DNA of 64,000 nt from positions 62,001 to 126,000 of the forward strand of contig NZ_REGA01000014.1 of NCBI RefSeq assembly GCF_003841505.1, written 5' to 3'. Each line of letters begins with the position of its first letter. Position 1 is the first letter of the stretch. This document shows, one piece after another, positions 49,599 to 58,509 of the stretch. The notes beneath the pieces were generated by a model. It searched no databases and had not been told where the DNA came from. It saw only the letters and a list, made by a program, of their open reading frames with translations. This DNA is from Natrarchaeobius chitinivorans. GTDB taxonomy: Archaea > Halobacteriota > Halobacteria > Halobacteriales > Natrialbaceae. The position numbers were made by a program, and so were the translations under genes.

Positions 49599-51518
49599 TC
49601 ATCCGCCCGGCGGGTCGACGGGGATAGAGACGGTCACCGACGTCTCGACGCCCGGTGTCGAATCGAGTTCGATCGTGCCACCGTGTACCGTGACTATTTT
49701 CTCACAGATGGACAGTCCCATTCCCGTTCCGCCGGAGGTCCCCGTCCTGTCCCCACGCTCGAAGAGATCGAAGACGCGGTCGGCGTATTCCGGTTCGATG
49801 CCGATGCCCGAGTCACTGACGGTGAACACCCACTGCTCGCCGTTTCGTTCCCCGGAGACGGTCACGTCGGGGGCAGTCTCGCCTGCGTTCTCGAGGGCGT
49901 TCGCGAGGAGGTTCTGAAAGAGCCGCCGGAGCAGGTGATCGATACCGAAAACCGTCGGCAGATCGTCGACTTCGATCGTCGCGTTTCGGTCTTCGATTTC
50001 GAAGCGCAGGCCGTCGAGCACGTCTGCGACGAGGCGGTTGCAGTCGACGCGTTCGAACTCTCCCGTCCCGTGTTCGATCTTCGAATACGTGAGCAGGTCA
50101 GTGATCATCTCCTGTGCTCGCTGTGCGTTCTCTCGAGCGACGGTTAGCAGTTCGGCGTCGTCCGGATCGAGTTCGCCCTCGGCGTTCCGGTCGAGAAGCG
50201 AGAGGTACCGCTCGGTCGTTCGAAGCGGCTCTCGCAGGTCGTGGGAAACGACGCCCGCAAACGACTCGAGTTCCGCGTTCGACCGACGCAACCGATCGAG
50301 AGTGTCGTCGATTTCGGCCTGCAGGCGACGGGTTTCGGTCACGTCACGGATGACGATCGATCGACCCAGTCGATCCCCGCCGACGCCGAGGACCGGGGTT
50401 GCAGAGAGTCGAAGGTGACGCCGCGTCGATCCACAGTCGGCGATAAGTTCCGCCTCGACCGGAACTCCCTCGTCGACCGGGCGACTCGGGTCGAGAAATC
50501 GGGTGTCGATCGACTCACTCGCCAGCGATTCAGGACGTACTCCGCGACTTCCGGCCGAATTCGGGCCCGCAGCCACTCCTCCGTCCGTCCGATCGGCCGA
50601 GCGGTAGACGTCCGGATCGACGAACTCGACGTCGTCGGCGAGCAACGATTCGAACGAACGGCCGATGACGTCGGGCGTCTCGACCTCGAGCAGGCGCGTC
50701 GCCGCTTCGTTGACGTCGACCACCCGGCCGTCGGTGTCGAGAACGACCATCCCCTCCTGAATCGTGTCGACGATCAGCGCCCGTGCGACCGGCGTCAGAT
50801 CGAACAACCGATAGTGGTAGATCGCGAGGAAAAATATCAGCCCGGATACCGTGAAGCTAAACGGGGTCAGATCGACGGACGGGAGCGGGCCGTGTCCGGC
50901 GTGATAGAGGACGTTCGTCACGGCGGCGATCGCCGCACCGACGATCACAAGTCCGACCTGTCGGCGATAGACCGCCGGCGACCAGAACAGCAGGTGGGTG
51001 AGCAACAGGACGCCGACGGCCATCAGCGCGTAACTGTACGCGGCGTGTGCCCAGAAGACGATCCCGAACTCGTGTTGGGAGACGAAAAGCGCACCATCTG
51101 CGACCGGTTTCAGATCGATCGGGCCTCGCACGAGGTGGTGGTACTGGTTCGTCCAGACGAACAGCAGATAGACGGCGGGAACGACCGAAAGTGCGCCGAC
51201 CGTCCACCGATTCAACCACCGATCTCTGGCGCTGAACTGCAGGGAAAAGCAAAACCAGGCGACTGGGACGACCGCAACGCCGACGTGATTCGCGTTCGCC
51301 CAGAACCCGACCGTTGCGGCGTTGGTTCCCGCGAGCTGGAACGCGTAGGTGACTGCCCACAGCGCGGTCGCCGCCATCAACGCGGCGAAGCTGGTCGCAC
51401 CCGCAACGCCACGGTTGTTCCAGGCGTAGACTCCGATCGAAGCCATGATGAGCCCAGCAGCTACCAAAATCGGTGTAAACGGCGTGTACTGTAACTCCCA
51501 GCCGACTGCCTCGAGCAC
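49599..51518 (-). CDS. Membrane sensor histidine kinase (7TM, PAS, HisKA, HATPase)
   Basis: A 639-residue kinase. Residues 1-225 have seven predicted helices of the histidine-kinase N-terminal 7TM sensor type. A PAS domain follows (VLDTDGRVVDVNEAATRLLE, ending RSIVIRDVTETRRLQ), then HisKA with the phosphoacceptor in FAGVVSHDLREPLRTTERYL near residue 433. The HATPase domain has LFQNLLANALENAGE (N box), TVSDSGIGIEPEY and GTGMGLSICEKIV. Translation starts at GTG 51518. It probably senses a small molecule or membrane state. A solo family A end makes a TATA-like box about 31 bases upstream. Confidence 0.9.
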   Translation of the reverse strand: MLEAVGWELQYTPFTPILVAAGLIMASIGVYAWNNRGVAGATSFAALMAATALWAVTYAFQLAGTNAATVGFWANANHVGVAVVPVAWFCFSLQFSARDRWLNRWTVGALSVVPAVYLLFVWTNQYHHLVRGPIDLKPVADGALFVSQHEFGIVFWAHAAYSYALMAVGVLLLTHLLFWSPAVYRRQVGLVIVGAAIAAVTNVLYHAGHGPLPSVDLTPFSFTVSGLIFFLAIYHYRLFDLTPVARALIVDTIQEGMVVLDTDGRVVDVNEAATRLLEVETPDVIGRSFESLLADDVEFVDPDVYRSADRTDGGVAAGPNSAGSRGVRPESLASESIDTRFLDPSRPVDEGVPVEAELIADCGSTRRHLRLSATPVLGVGGDRLGRSIVIRDVTETRRLQAEIDDTLDRLRRSNAELESFAGVVSHDLREPLRTTERYLSLLDRNAEGELDPDDAELLTVARENAQRAQEMITDLLTYSKIEHGTGEFERVDCNRLVADVLDGLRFEIEDRNATIEVDDLPTVFGIDHLLRRLFQNLLANALENAGETAPDVTVSGERNGEQWVFTVSDSGIGIEPEYADRVFDLFERGDRTGTSGGTGMGLSICEKIVTVHGGTIELDSTPGVETSVTVSIPVDPPGG

Positions 51519-51544
51519 TGTCGTATCGGAGACTGGAAGAGCCG

Positions 51545-51557
51545 GATACTAATACTG
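51545..51557 (-). promoter_or_regulatory. TATA-like box at a solo family A end, in front of the 7TM kinase gene
   Basis: On the minus strand CAGTATTAGTATC is centred about 31 bases before the GTG at 51518. The ACTTCTGTCCGACAGTAT part, whose right boundary on the plus strand runs from 51552 to about 51574, is one family A terminus without a partner. Confidence 0.55.
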
Positions 51558-51681
51558 TCGGACAGAAGTCAGTGCCACGGACTCGTGAAAGTATTTTCCG
51601 GTAAAACTGTAGACGGGTCGTGCTCGCACGGTACTGATGGCCAACGGTTCGTATAATGCATCTCGCGCTCGAAGTCTCCGT

Positions 51682-52410
51682 ATGGACGTTCTCGACGACG
51701 ACATCGCTCGCTTCGTTCGCACCGTCGGCCCGGATCCCGACGAGACGCTCCGCGAGATGGACGAGTTCGCCGACGCTGAGGGGTTTCCCCACGTCGGACC
51801 GGACGTTGGCGCGTTCCTCCGGTTCGTCGCTCGATCGGTCGGCGCGGACAGGATCTTCGAGTTCGGTTCGGGGTATGGCTACTCGGCGTACTGGTTCGCC
51901 GACGCGTTACCCGAAGACGGCGAAATCGTACTGACTGAGGTCGACGAGGACGAACTCGAACTCGCCAGAACGTACCTGACCGAGGGTGGGTACGACGACC
52001 TCGCCCGATACGAACTCGGTGACGCGATGGAAACGATCGAGCGCTCCGACGGTCCGTTCGACGTCGTCCTCGTCGACCATCAGAAACACCGGTACGTCGA
52101 CGCGTTCGAGGCGGTCCGGCCGAAGGTTCCAGTCGGCGGGGTGATCGTCGCGGACAACGCGATCACCGCGGGTCCGATCGAGTTCGAGAAACTGCTCGAC
52201 TCCGTCACCGGTGGCTCTCGAGAAAATGGGGCGTCAGAACGCGACGAGGGGACCGATTCCGACGCAGACCACGGCCACGCTGACGTCGAGATGAACGAAC
52301 ACACTCGGGGAATCGCGGATTATCTCGATCGAGTGACGGCGGATCCGGCGTTCGAGACGATCGTTCTCCCGCTCGGCGAGGGAATCGCGATCAGTTACCG
52401 CGTCGAGTAG
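51682..52410 (+). CDS. O-methyltransferase (class I SAM, OMT family 3)
   Basis: A 242-residue methyltransferase of the catechol/caffeoyl-CoA O-methyltransferase group. SAM motif RIFEFGSGYGYSAYWFADAL near residue 57 is followed by VLTEVDEDELELARTYL. The metal-binding and substrate acids lie in DVVLVDHQKHRYVDAF and VPVGGVIVADNAI. A Glu/Asp/His-rich insertion (ERDEGTDSDADHGHADVE) before the last helix is unusual. The ATG at 51682 is used rather than an in-frame ATG 15 codons upstream. Its 3' end overlaps the next minus-strand gene by 16 bases. Substrate unknown. Confidence 0.85.
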   Translation: MDVLDDDIARFVRTVGPDPDETLREMDEFADAEGFPHVGPDVGAFLRFVARSVGADRIFEFGSGYGYSAYWFADALPEDGEIVLTEVDEDELELARTYLTEGGYDDLARYELGDAMETIERSDGPFDVVLVDHQKHRYVDAFEAVRPKVPVGGVIVADNAITAGPIEFEKLLDSVTGGSRENGASERDEGTDSDADHGHADVEMNEHTRGIADYLDRVTADPAFETIVLPLGEGIAISYRVE

Positions 52411-52853
52411 TCCGAGGTTTCGCCCTCGAGTACCTGTTCGTCGGGGACGTCGGTCCCCGGCGAGGCGCTGTACTCTCGAAAGCCGAGAAACGTCGTCGCC
52501 GAGCACGCGGTCAGGAGCGTCGCCCACGTGATCGCCGATAGCGAGAGGCCGAGGCTATCGGCCGGTCCGGGAACGGCCGTGGCGACCGTTTCGATCCCGA
52601 CCGCGTGGATGCCCGCGACAAGCAAGAACCCGACCCAGAACGCAAGCGAAAGGTGAGCGAGCGTCTGACGCGTGACGCGGCTGGCGTAGCGGGCGACGCA
52701 GTAGACGCCGACGACGGCGAGCGCGGTCGCACCGATCGTCGGTGCGACTGCGTCGACGGTGACGTTCGCGACGCCGGCGACGGCGAAGCAAGCGAACGAT
52801 ACGGCGAGCAACAGCCGATTCGAGCGGAGTGTTGTCGAAATCACGTCGTGCAC
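52395..52853 (-). CDS. Four-helix membrane protein of unknown function
   Basis: A 152-residue protein with four predicted helices: LLLAVSFACFAVAGVANVTV near residue 14, IGATALAVVGVYCVARYASR near 39, LSLAFWVGFLLVAGIHAVGI near 68 and GLSLSAITWATLLTACSATT near 101. A short acidic tail follows. Its last 16 bases overlap the 3' end of the O-methyltransferase gene on the other strand. No known motif is seen. It is a plausible haloarchaeal integral membrane protein, not further assignable. Confidence 0.6.
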   Translation of the reverse strand: MHDVISTTLRSNRLLLAVSFACFAVAGVANVTVDAVAPTIGATALAVVGVYCVARYASRVTRQTLAHLSLAFWVGFLLVAGIHAVGIETVATAVPGPADSLGLSLSAITWATLLTACSATTFLGFREYSASPGTDVPDEQVLEGETSDYSTR

Positions 52854-53007
52854 CGCTTTGCTGGCATCTATAGCCGATCGGATTTATAGTTGTTGGCTGG
52901 TGCCGTCTCCCGGCGCCCTGTCCGAAAAACGAGAACAGATGGACCGGGGCAGCCGTCCAGTGATCCGTACAGCGGCCGGACGCCGTTTACCGTTCCGACA
53001 GGCAACG

Positions 53008-53128
53008 GTTACTGGCCCGACGGAAAAGTTACTGTCCGACGGAAAATCACGTCTGGGTGACCGAGCAACTCTCGAGCGTTTCGGCCACCGACTTCGATCG
53101 CCTGGGCCTCCGATTTCGATCGCCTGAG
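53008..53128. repeat. Two short direct duplications upstream of nikR
   Basis: GTTACTGGCCCGACGGAAAA (53008) is followed at once by GTTACTGTCCGACGGAAAA (53028). Further on CCGACTTCGATCGCCTGGG (53088) is repeated as CCGATTTCGATCGCCTGAG (53110). They lie in the 52854-53186 gap, which contains no gene. They could be operator copies for nikR or its divergent neighbour, or just tandem duplications. Confidence 0.55.
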
Positions 53129-53154
53129 CGCTCCACCGCGCAGATCGATGATAA

Positions 53155-53164
53155 GCCTTAATAG
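53155..53164 (+). promoter_or_regulatory. Probable TATA box of nikR
   Basis: GCCTTAATAG is centred 27 bases before the ATG at 53187, implying a nearly leaderless transcript. Confidence 0.65.
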
Positions 53165-53186
53165 ATTCTGCGTCTCGAGTTATTAT

Positions 53187-53615
53187 ATGGCAGTCGTAAG
53201 CGTCTCGATGCCGGACGAACTTCTCGAGCGCCTCGATCAGTTCGCCGAGGAACACGGCTACACAGGGCGAAGCGAGGTCGTCAGGGAAGCCTCCCGGAAC
53301 CTGCTCGGCGAGTTCGAAGACACCCGGCTCGAGGATCGGGACCTGATGGGGATCGTTACGGTGCTGTTCGATTACGAGACGACCAGCGTGGAGGAACGGA
53401 TGATGCACCTGCGCCACGAACACGAGGACCTCGTCGCGTCGAACTTCCACAGCCACGTCGGCGATCACTACTGTATGGAACTGTTCGTCCTCGAGGGCGA
53501 ACTCGAGGACATCTCGACGTTCGTCGGCAAGATCCGCGCGACCAAGGACGCGCTCACCGTCGACTACTCCGTGATCCCGGTCGACGAGTTCGATCCGATT
53601 TCGCAGGGACGGTAG
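53187..53615 (+). CDS. nikR: Nickel-responsive ribbon-helix-helix regulator NikR
   Basis: A 142-residue NikR. The N-terminal ribbon-helix-helix is [20 protein letters not shown] with [13 protein letters not shown]. The C-terminal ACT-like domain holds the nickel ligands [20 protein letters not shown]: the His of HEHED, the HSH pair and the Cys that aligns with the square-planar site of E. coli NikR. As a Ni2+-dependent repressor it would control nickel uptake or urease-type genes; none are in this window. Clear TATA box upstream. Confidence 0.9.
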   Translation: MAVVSVSMPDELLERLDQFAEEHGYTGRSEVVREASRNLLGEFEDTRLEDRDLMGIVTVLFDYETTSVEERMMHLRHEHEDLVASNFHSHVGDHYCMELFVLEGELEDISTFVGKIRATKDALTVDYSVIPVDEFDPISQGR

Positions 53616-53656
53616 ACCCGTCCGCGATCCTGCCGCTATCGGCTATCGCCGGTTTC

Positions 53657-53738
53657 ATACGAGTTACTGTACCGATCTCCCAGCGCACCCGCCGCTCGGA
53701 TCGCGAGTGCGCCGGTACTGACCGACAGTTACCCGCAT
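53657..53738. mobile_element. Diverged family B element, copy B6
   Basis: Exactly 82 bp long from ATACGAGTTACTGTA to CCGACAGTTACCCGCAT, with TCA flanking on both sides. The inner inverted pair GCGCACCCGC and GCGAGTGCGCC is partly kept. The sequence is clearly family B but older than B3 and B4. Confidence 0.65.
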
Positions 53739-53833
53739 CACGCCCCGTTCGCGGTTTCGTGCAGTCTCCGGCGTGTTCCGTTCGCACACCTGTCGTCGCT
53801 TTCCACTCGCAGCGCTTTCCTGCGTTTCTGTGA

Positions 53834-53890
53834 TCCTGTCTGACAGACGGATGTGAAGATCGGTCGCCTTCCTGCAATCGTCTCCGGAAG
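53834..53890. mobile_element. Partial decayed family A element, copy A8
   Basis: CCTGTCTGACAG keeps the family A palindrome, followed by ATGTGAAGATCGGTCGCCTTC and CTGCAATCGTCTCC, which match the left half of family A in the A1 orientation. The right half is missing and the cupin promoter begins soon after. The remainder of the 53616-53932 gap holds B6 and no gene. Confidence 0.55.
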
Positions 53891-53900
53891 TGGAACGCGT

Positions 53901-53910
53901 AGTTTTACTG
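53901..53910 (+). promoter_or_regulatory. Probable TATA box of the cupin gene
   Basis: AGTTTTACTG is centred 28 bases before the ATG at 53933. Confidence 0.5.
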
Positions 53911-53932
53911 TTGTCGCGTCAAAGAGTCACAT

Positions 53933-54310
53933 ATGTCCTACCGGAAGGTGAATTACGAGGACGTCGATCAGGTCTCGAGCGCCATGCACTTTCTCAGCGA
54001 TCCGCTCGAGACCGAGCAGGTAGGGGTGACGGTCGCTCGGTGTGATCCTGGATGGAAGAGCCGCCCGCACGACCACACCGACAACGACCACGAGGAAGTG
54101 TACGTCCTCATCGAAGGCGAGGCGACGGTCGTCGTCGACGACGATCCGATCGAGATGGAGACCGGTGACGCCCTCTGGATTCCCCCCGAATCGACTCGCC
54201 AGATCCACAACGGGGACGACGAGAGCGCGTTCGTCCTCGTCAGCGCGCCGAGTATCGGCGACGACGAGGGCGACGACGGCGAGTGGTTGCTCACCGGATT
54301 CGCGGGCTAA
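53933..54310 (+). CDS. Cupin-domain protein
   Basis: A 125-residue single cupin. Motif 1 is SRPHDHTDNDHEEVYVLIEG (two His in HDH and the later Glu), and motif 2 is IEMETGDALWIPPESTRQIHN (His in RQIHN). Together they give the 3-His/1-Glu metal site. A short acidic tail with DDEGDDGEW follows. Such proteins are dioxygenases, isomerases or sensors; no substrate can be assigned. It stands alone with its own promoter. Confidence 0.85.
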   Translation: MSYRKVNYEDVDQVSSAMHFLSDPLETEQVGVTVARCDPGWKSRPHDHTDNDHEEVYVLIEGEATVVVDDDPIEMETGDALWIPPESTRQIHNGDDESAFVLVSAPSIGDDEGDDGEWLLTGFAG

Positions 54311-54421
54311 CGGGGCCGGCGTCACGTACGGGGCCGCCACACCCCTTCTCCGCCCTCGAACCCGCGCCGGTGCGGGACGGTTTTGTACGTCGACGGCGTT
54401 TCAGCGAGCAGGTGAGTAGCG

Positions 54422-54886
54422 ATGTACTCCTCTCAGCACGCCGCGATTTCGATCGTCGCCTCGAGCGTCCTCGTGTACGCGCTTTCTCCGATCACCGTCT
54501 TCGGATCCGTCGTTCCGGCCGTCGCCGTCGTCGCCTGCGCGACCGCTCTCGGCGTCCTCATCGACCTCGATCACTTTCTCATCGCCCGCGTGAAAACGGG
54601 TAACTGGAACGCCGTCCGGTTCTGTCTCTCTCACCCCTCGGCCGCCGTCGCCGATCAGGGGCGAATCTTCGACCGGGGGGACGTCGGTGCCCTGTCGCGG
54701 CTGTTGAGCCACCTCGTTCTCGCGGGGGTCCTGGTCCCGGCCGTCGCACTCGCGAGTACCGGACTGGCAGTCGTGATCGGCGTCGTTCTCTACGTCCACG
54801 TCGTCTGTGACGTCGCCTGGGACATCAGACGGTTTCGACGCGAAGCCGTCCCGTCACCGGACGAGGATCCGCACACACTCCGGTGA
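54422..54886 (+). CDS. Membrane protein, possibly a metal-dependent hydrolase (YdjM-like)
   Basis: A 154-residue integral membrane protein. The start SSQHAAISIVASSVLVYALS and the GVLIDLDHFLIARVKTGNWN segment near residue 42 recall the small membrane-bound metal-dependent hydrolases of the YdjM/DUF457 kind, which have an early His and a DxDH motif. A further two helices (VLVPAVALASTGLAVVIGVV and a preceding one) and a C-terminal basic stretch complete it. The fit is from pattern only. It is followed by the acyl-CoA dehydrogenase on the same strand, 209 bases away. Confidence 0.6.
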   Translation: MYSSQHAAISIVASSVLVYALSPITVFGSVVPAVAVVACATALGVLIDLDHFLIARVKTGNWNAVRFCLSHPSAAVADQGRIFDRGDVGALSRLLSHLVLAGVLVPAVALASTGLAVVIGVVLYVHVVCDVAWDIRRFRREAVPSPDEDPHTLR

Positions 54887-55062
54887 GCGCCGTCCGTCTC
54901 GAGCGATGGGGACTATCTGTCTGGCGGGAGGGCGAATGAGGTCTGCCCGACTGGAGAGCGAGACGACGGGTCGCGCCTCTGGGCGCGGTCGGGATATGAG
55001 ACGTATCTGCGGTGCGTACGCTACCTCCTTCTTCCCCACCTCAGGATGCGTACTCCACCCAC

Positions 55063-55072
55063 GGCTATATTC
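55063..55072 (+). promoter_or_regulatory. Probable TATA box of the first acyl-CoA dehydrogenase gene
   Basis: GGCTATATTC is centred 29 bases before the ATG at 55096. It supports that start over earlier in-frame codons. Confidence 0.55.
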
Positions 55073-55095
55073 CGCTCGCCGTCGACCTGGATGAC

Positions 55096-56250
55096 ATGGA
55101 CTTGCTCGAGGAAAGCATCGTCCCCGAACACGCACGCGACGTCAAAGACGAAGCGCGCCAGTTCGCCCGCGAACAGATCGAACCCGGCGCACAGACGCAC
55201 TTCCAGTCCGGCGAGTACCCCCACGAGATCCTCGAGGCCGGCCAGGAGGCGGGTCTCGTCGCTCAGGACATCCCCGAGGAGTGGGGTGGGCGGGGCCTCG
55301 ACCTCCCGCAGTTGCTCGCGGTCACCGAAGAGTTCTACCGGGCGGACGCAGGCATCGCACTGACGCTCCAGCTCGCGAGTTTCGGCTGTGAGATGACCTA
55401 CGAGTACGGCACCGACGACCAGTGCGAAGCGTACATTCGGCCAGTCGCGGAGGGCGATCAGCTGTCGGGACTTGCCGTCTCGGAGCCGGAGACTGGAAGC
55501 GACCTCGCCGGAATGGAAACTCGCGCCGAGAAGGACGGGGACGAGTACGTCATAAACGGCGAGAAGTACTGGATCGGCAACGGCGTCGAGGCCGACTGGG
55601 TGACCCTCTACGCTCGAACCGGCGACGACGAGACCAACCGGTATGGCAATCACTCGCTGTTTATCGTCCCGACCGACGCGGACGGCTACGATGCAGAACA
55701 CATCCCCGAGAAGATGGCGATGCGGGCCTCCAAGCAGGCGCACGTCACGCTCGAGGACTGTCGAATCCCCGAGGAGAACCTGATCGGAACCGAAGGCGCG
55801 GGATTCTGGATGCTCGCGGAGTTTTTCAACCACGGGCGGGTGATCGTCTCCGGCCACGGCCTCGGACTCGCCGCGGCCGCCATCGAGGAAGCCTGGGAGT
55901 TCACCCACGACCGCGAGGAGTTCGGCCGAACGATAAGCGAGTTTCAGTCGGTCCAACACGACCTCGCCGACATGTTGATCGACTTCGAGCGGGCGCGCGC
56001 ACTCTCCTGGCGAGCGTGTGAGAAGGTCGCAGACGGCGAACGCGCCGGCTACTGGGCGGCGCTGGCGAAGACGAACGCGACGGAGGCGGCTGTCGACGTC
56101 TCCGAGCGCGGGATGCAACTCCACGGTGGACGATCGGTGCTCGACGAGCGACGGATCGCCCGCGTCTATCGAGACGCCCGAATCCCGGTCATCTACGAGG
56201 GCGCAAACGAGATTCAGCGAAACTTGATATACAGGCAAAGCCCCTCGTGA
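55096..56250 (+). CDS. Acyl-CoA dehydrogenase (first of two)
   Basis: A 384-residue FAD-dependent acyl-CoA dehydrogenase that introduces the alpha-beta double bond in fatty-acid or branched-chain breakdown. It has LAVSEPETGSDLAGMETRAE near residue 126 (FAD loop), EKYWIGNGVEADWVTLYAR, and the C-terminal IYEGANEIQRNLIYRQ near the end. The catalytic base is expected in YEGANE (Glu). The start at 55096 is chosen from a TATA box and a normal N-terminus. A solo IS605-type hairpin begins 4 bases past the stop codon. Electrons presumably go to ETF. Confidence 0.9.
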   Translation: MDLLEESIVPEHARDVKDEARQFAREQIEPGAQTHFQSGEYPHEILEAGQEAGLVAQDIPEEWGGRGLDLPQLLAVTEEFYRADAGIALTLQLASFGCEMTYEYGTDDQCEAYIRPVAEGDQLSGLAVSEPETGSDLAGMETRAEKDGDEYVINGEKYWIGNGVEADWVTLYARTGDDETNRYGNHSLFIVPTDADGYDAEHIPEKMAMRASKQAHVTLEDCRIPEENLIGTEGAGFWMLAEFFNHGRVIVSGHGLGLAAAAIEEAWEFTHDREEFGRTISEFQSVQHDLADMLIDFERARALSWRACEKVADGERAGYWAALAKTNATEAAVDVSERGMQLHGGRSVLDERRIARVYRDARIPVIYEGANEIQRNLIYRQSPS

Positions 56251-56253
56251 ATC

Positions 56254-56275
56254 GCCTCGAGGTCAAGCCCCGAGG
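56254..56275. repeat. Solo IS200/IS605-type end hairpin
   Basis: GCCTCGAGGTCAAGCCCCGAGGA is nearly identical to the right-end hairpin of the tnpB element (same TCAAG loop and strand), but no tnpB is near. It directly follows the acyl-CoA dehydrogenase stop. The rest of the 56251-56562 gap contains only the N-terminal extension of the next gene. Confidence 0.55.
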
Positions 56276-56562
56276 AATTCTCCGATACCGCTTGTAGAGT
56301 ACTCGAGTGCGAGCGGGGAGAATCGGTTCGGCGACGACGATAGCCGTTTCTTGCCGCGAAACGGGTGTGTGCGTTTCGAGCGGTGCCGAAAGAACAATCC
56401 GTACAGAAGTGAATCCTCAACTGATGCCTGTCAGAAAGCGTGGATGATCCGGCGGTAGACGCCGCGGAGAATACGGTATCCGATACGCCGCTGACAGGGG
56501 CGGTCTCGGTCCGCTGTGAAAACGGGGACCGAAACCAGCCGACCAAAGAGAACCCAGTCCCT

Positions 56563-58509
56563 ATGACCCGACCGCGCGTCCTCTGTGTGAGCACCGATCG
56601 GGCGACGCGTGCGTCCGTCACGCTCTCGCTTACCGACGCACCCGTCGACGTCGTCATCGCCCAACACCCCTCGGAAGCCGTCTCCCACCTCGAGAACGCG
56701 GATGCGATCGACGCCGTCCTCGTCGATGCGAGCACCGTCGAGAACGTCCCGGACGTGGTCGACGCCGTCGACTCCGAAGCGCCCGGCGTTCCAACGTTCG
56801 TCCACTGGAGTGCAGAAAGCGGGCCACGAAACGACTCCGTCGCCGTGCTGAGCGAAGTCTTCGCCCGGGCGGAGGACGCGGATCCGTCGGCGAGGTTGGC
56901 TGACGTCGTGACCGCCCAGATCGACGCGGACGGAACGACCGACGACGGCCGGTCGGCCCGAGACGGTACCGACCTCGACCGGATCGTCGACGAGTCGAGA
57001 CGACGACTGGTCGACGTTCGTTCGCCGCTTACGGTCGAACGGATCCTGCGTGAATCGATCACGTCGAGCGATCGGTTCCTGTTCGTCTGGGTCGGCGAGT
57101 ACGACCGCAGAGAGCGAGAGATCGTTCCCTGGCTCACGCCCTCGACGGGATCCGAGTGGCCGCTCCGGCGAACGTTCGCGATCGGGACCGGCAAACACCC
57201 GATGCTCGATCGACTGATCCGAAGCCGTGACCTGCAGGTCCACCAGCCACTCGAGAGCGACCCCGAGGACGTCCCGTTCGGCGAACTCGCGTTGGGGCGG
57301 GGTGTCGACGCAGTCGCTGCCGTCCCGCTCGGGACCCCCGAGGAACTGTACGGCGTCCTCGTCGTGTACGGACTCGAGCCGTTCTCGTCGCCCGGACGGG
57401 ACGCGATCCAGTCGGTTGCCGACGCCGCGTCGTACGTTCTCGAGACGATCGCCGTCCACGGCCGCCTCGAACAGTGCGAGCGGGCGCTCCAGCGGTACGA
57501 GCGGCTCGTCGAAACGGCGGGCGACGGCATGTACGTTCTGGACGATCAGGGCCACTTCATGACGGTCAACGACGCGCTCGTCGAGATGACCGGATACAGT
57601 CGGGAAGGGTTACTCGGCGAACACGCGTCGATACTGGTCGAGGGGCCGGGCGTCGAAGCCGGTGAAACGACGATCGAGTCGTTACTCCGTGCGGAGGGCG
57701 GACGGACGACGGATACGATCGAACTGAGCTTCGAGACGAAAGCGGGCAAGACGATCCCCTGTGAGGTGCAGGTATCCGTGCTCGTCCGCAACGGGACGTT
57801 TCTCGGGTCTGTCGGCGTCGTTCGTGATATCACGGAGCGAAAACGACGCGAACGAAAACTCCAGCAGCGAAACGAACGCCTCGACGCCTTCGCGCGAATC
57901 GTCAGTCACGACCTTCGGAACCCGCTCAGCGTCTCGCAAGGATATCTGGACGTGATCGAGGAGACGGGATCGCTCGAGCACGTCGAAAACGTCCGGGGCG
58001 GCCTCGACCGGATGGAGTCGATAATAGAGGACGTCCTCGCGATCGCACGCGGCGGGGAGTGGGCGGCCGAAACGGAATCCGTCGACGTCGAGTCGGTCGC
58101 CGAGAGTGCCTGGGGTCACGTCTCGACGGGGGACGGGACGCTTTCGGTTCCCGGATCGATGACCATCGAAGCGGACCGAGAACGGCTCCTTCGACTGCTC
58201 GAGAACCTGTTTCGTAACGCCATCGAACACGGGGTTGACGGATCGGGAGAGGCAATCTCGGTCCGAATCGGCCCGCTCGATGGCGACGAATCGGGATTTT
58301 TCGTCGAAGACGACGGACGGGGCATTCCCCGGGACGTTCGCGAAGATCTTTTCGACCCCGCCGTGTCGTCTTCGTCGGACGGGCTCGGCATCGGACTCTG
58401 GATCGTCAGAGAAGTCGCTACCGGACACGGGTGGTCGGTCACCGCGACGGAGAGCGAGAACGGGGGCGCACGCTTCGAGTTCGGGTTCGCCGATCAGTTT
58501 TCGGGCTGA
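56563..58509 (+). CDS. Sensor histidine kinase (receiver-like, GAF, PAS, HisKA, HATPase)
   Basis: A 648-residue soluble kinase. Domains in order: a degenerate receiver (residues 1-110, RVLCVSTDRATRASVTLSLT, without the usual acidic pair and Lys); a GAF domain (about 150-300, LFVWVGEYDRREREIVPWL to YGLEPFSSPGRDAIQ); PAS (MYVLDDQGHFMTVNDALVEM to VVRDITERKRRERK); HisKA with His in FARIVSHDLRNPLSVSQGYL near residue 448; HATPase with LENLFRNAIEHGVDG, FFVEDDGRGIPRDV and GLGIGLWIVREVA. The ATG 56563 starts the receiver-like domain; an upstream GTG would add 41 residues. It overlaps the convergent regulator by 16 bases. Confidence 0.88.
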   Translation: MTRPRVLCVSTDRATRASVTLSLTDAPVDVVIAQHPSEAVSHLENADAIDAVLVDASTVENVPDVVDAVDSEAPGVPTFVHWSAESGPRNDSVAVLSEVFARAEDADPSARLADVVTAQIDADGTTDDGRSARDGTDLDRIVDESRRRLVDVRSPLTVERILRESITSSDRFLFVWVGEYDRREREIVPWLTPSTGSEWPLRRTFAIGTGKHPMLDRLIRSRDLQVHQPLESDPEDVPFGELALGRGVDAVAAVPLGTPEELYGVLVVYGLEPFSSPGRDAIQSVADAASYVLETIAVHGRLEQCERALQRYERLVETAGDGMYVLDDQGHFMTVNDALVEMTGYSREGLLGEHASILVEGPGVEAGETTIESLLRAEGGRTTDTIELSFETKAGKTIPCEVQVSVLVRNGTFLGSVGVVRDITERKRRERKLQQRNERLDAFARIVSHDLRNPLSVSQGYLDVIEETGSLEHVENVRGGLDRMESIIEDVLAIARGGEWAAETESVDVESVAESAWGHVSTGDGTLSVPGSMTIEADRERLLRLLENLFRNAIEHGVDGSGEAISVRIGPLDGDESGFFVEDDGRGIPRDVREDLFDPAVSSSSDGLGIGLWIVREVATGHGWSVTATESENGGARFEFGFADQFSG

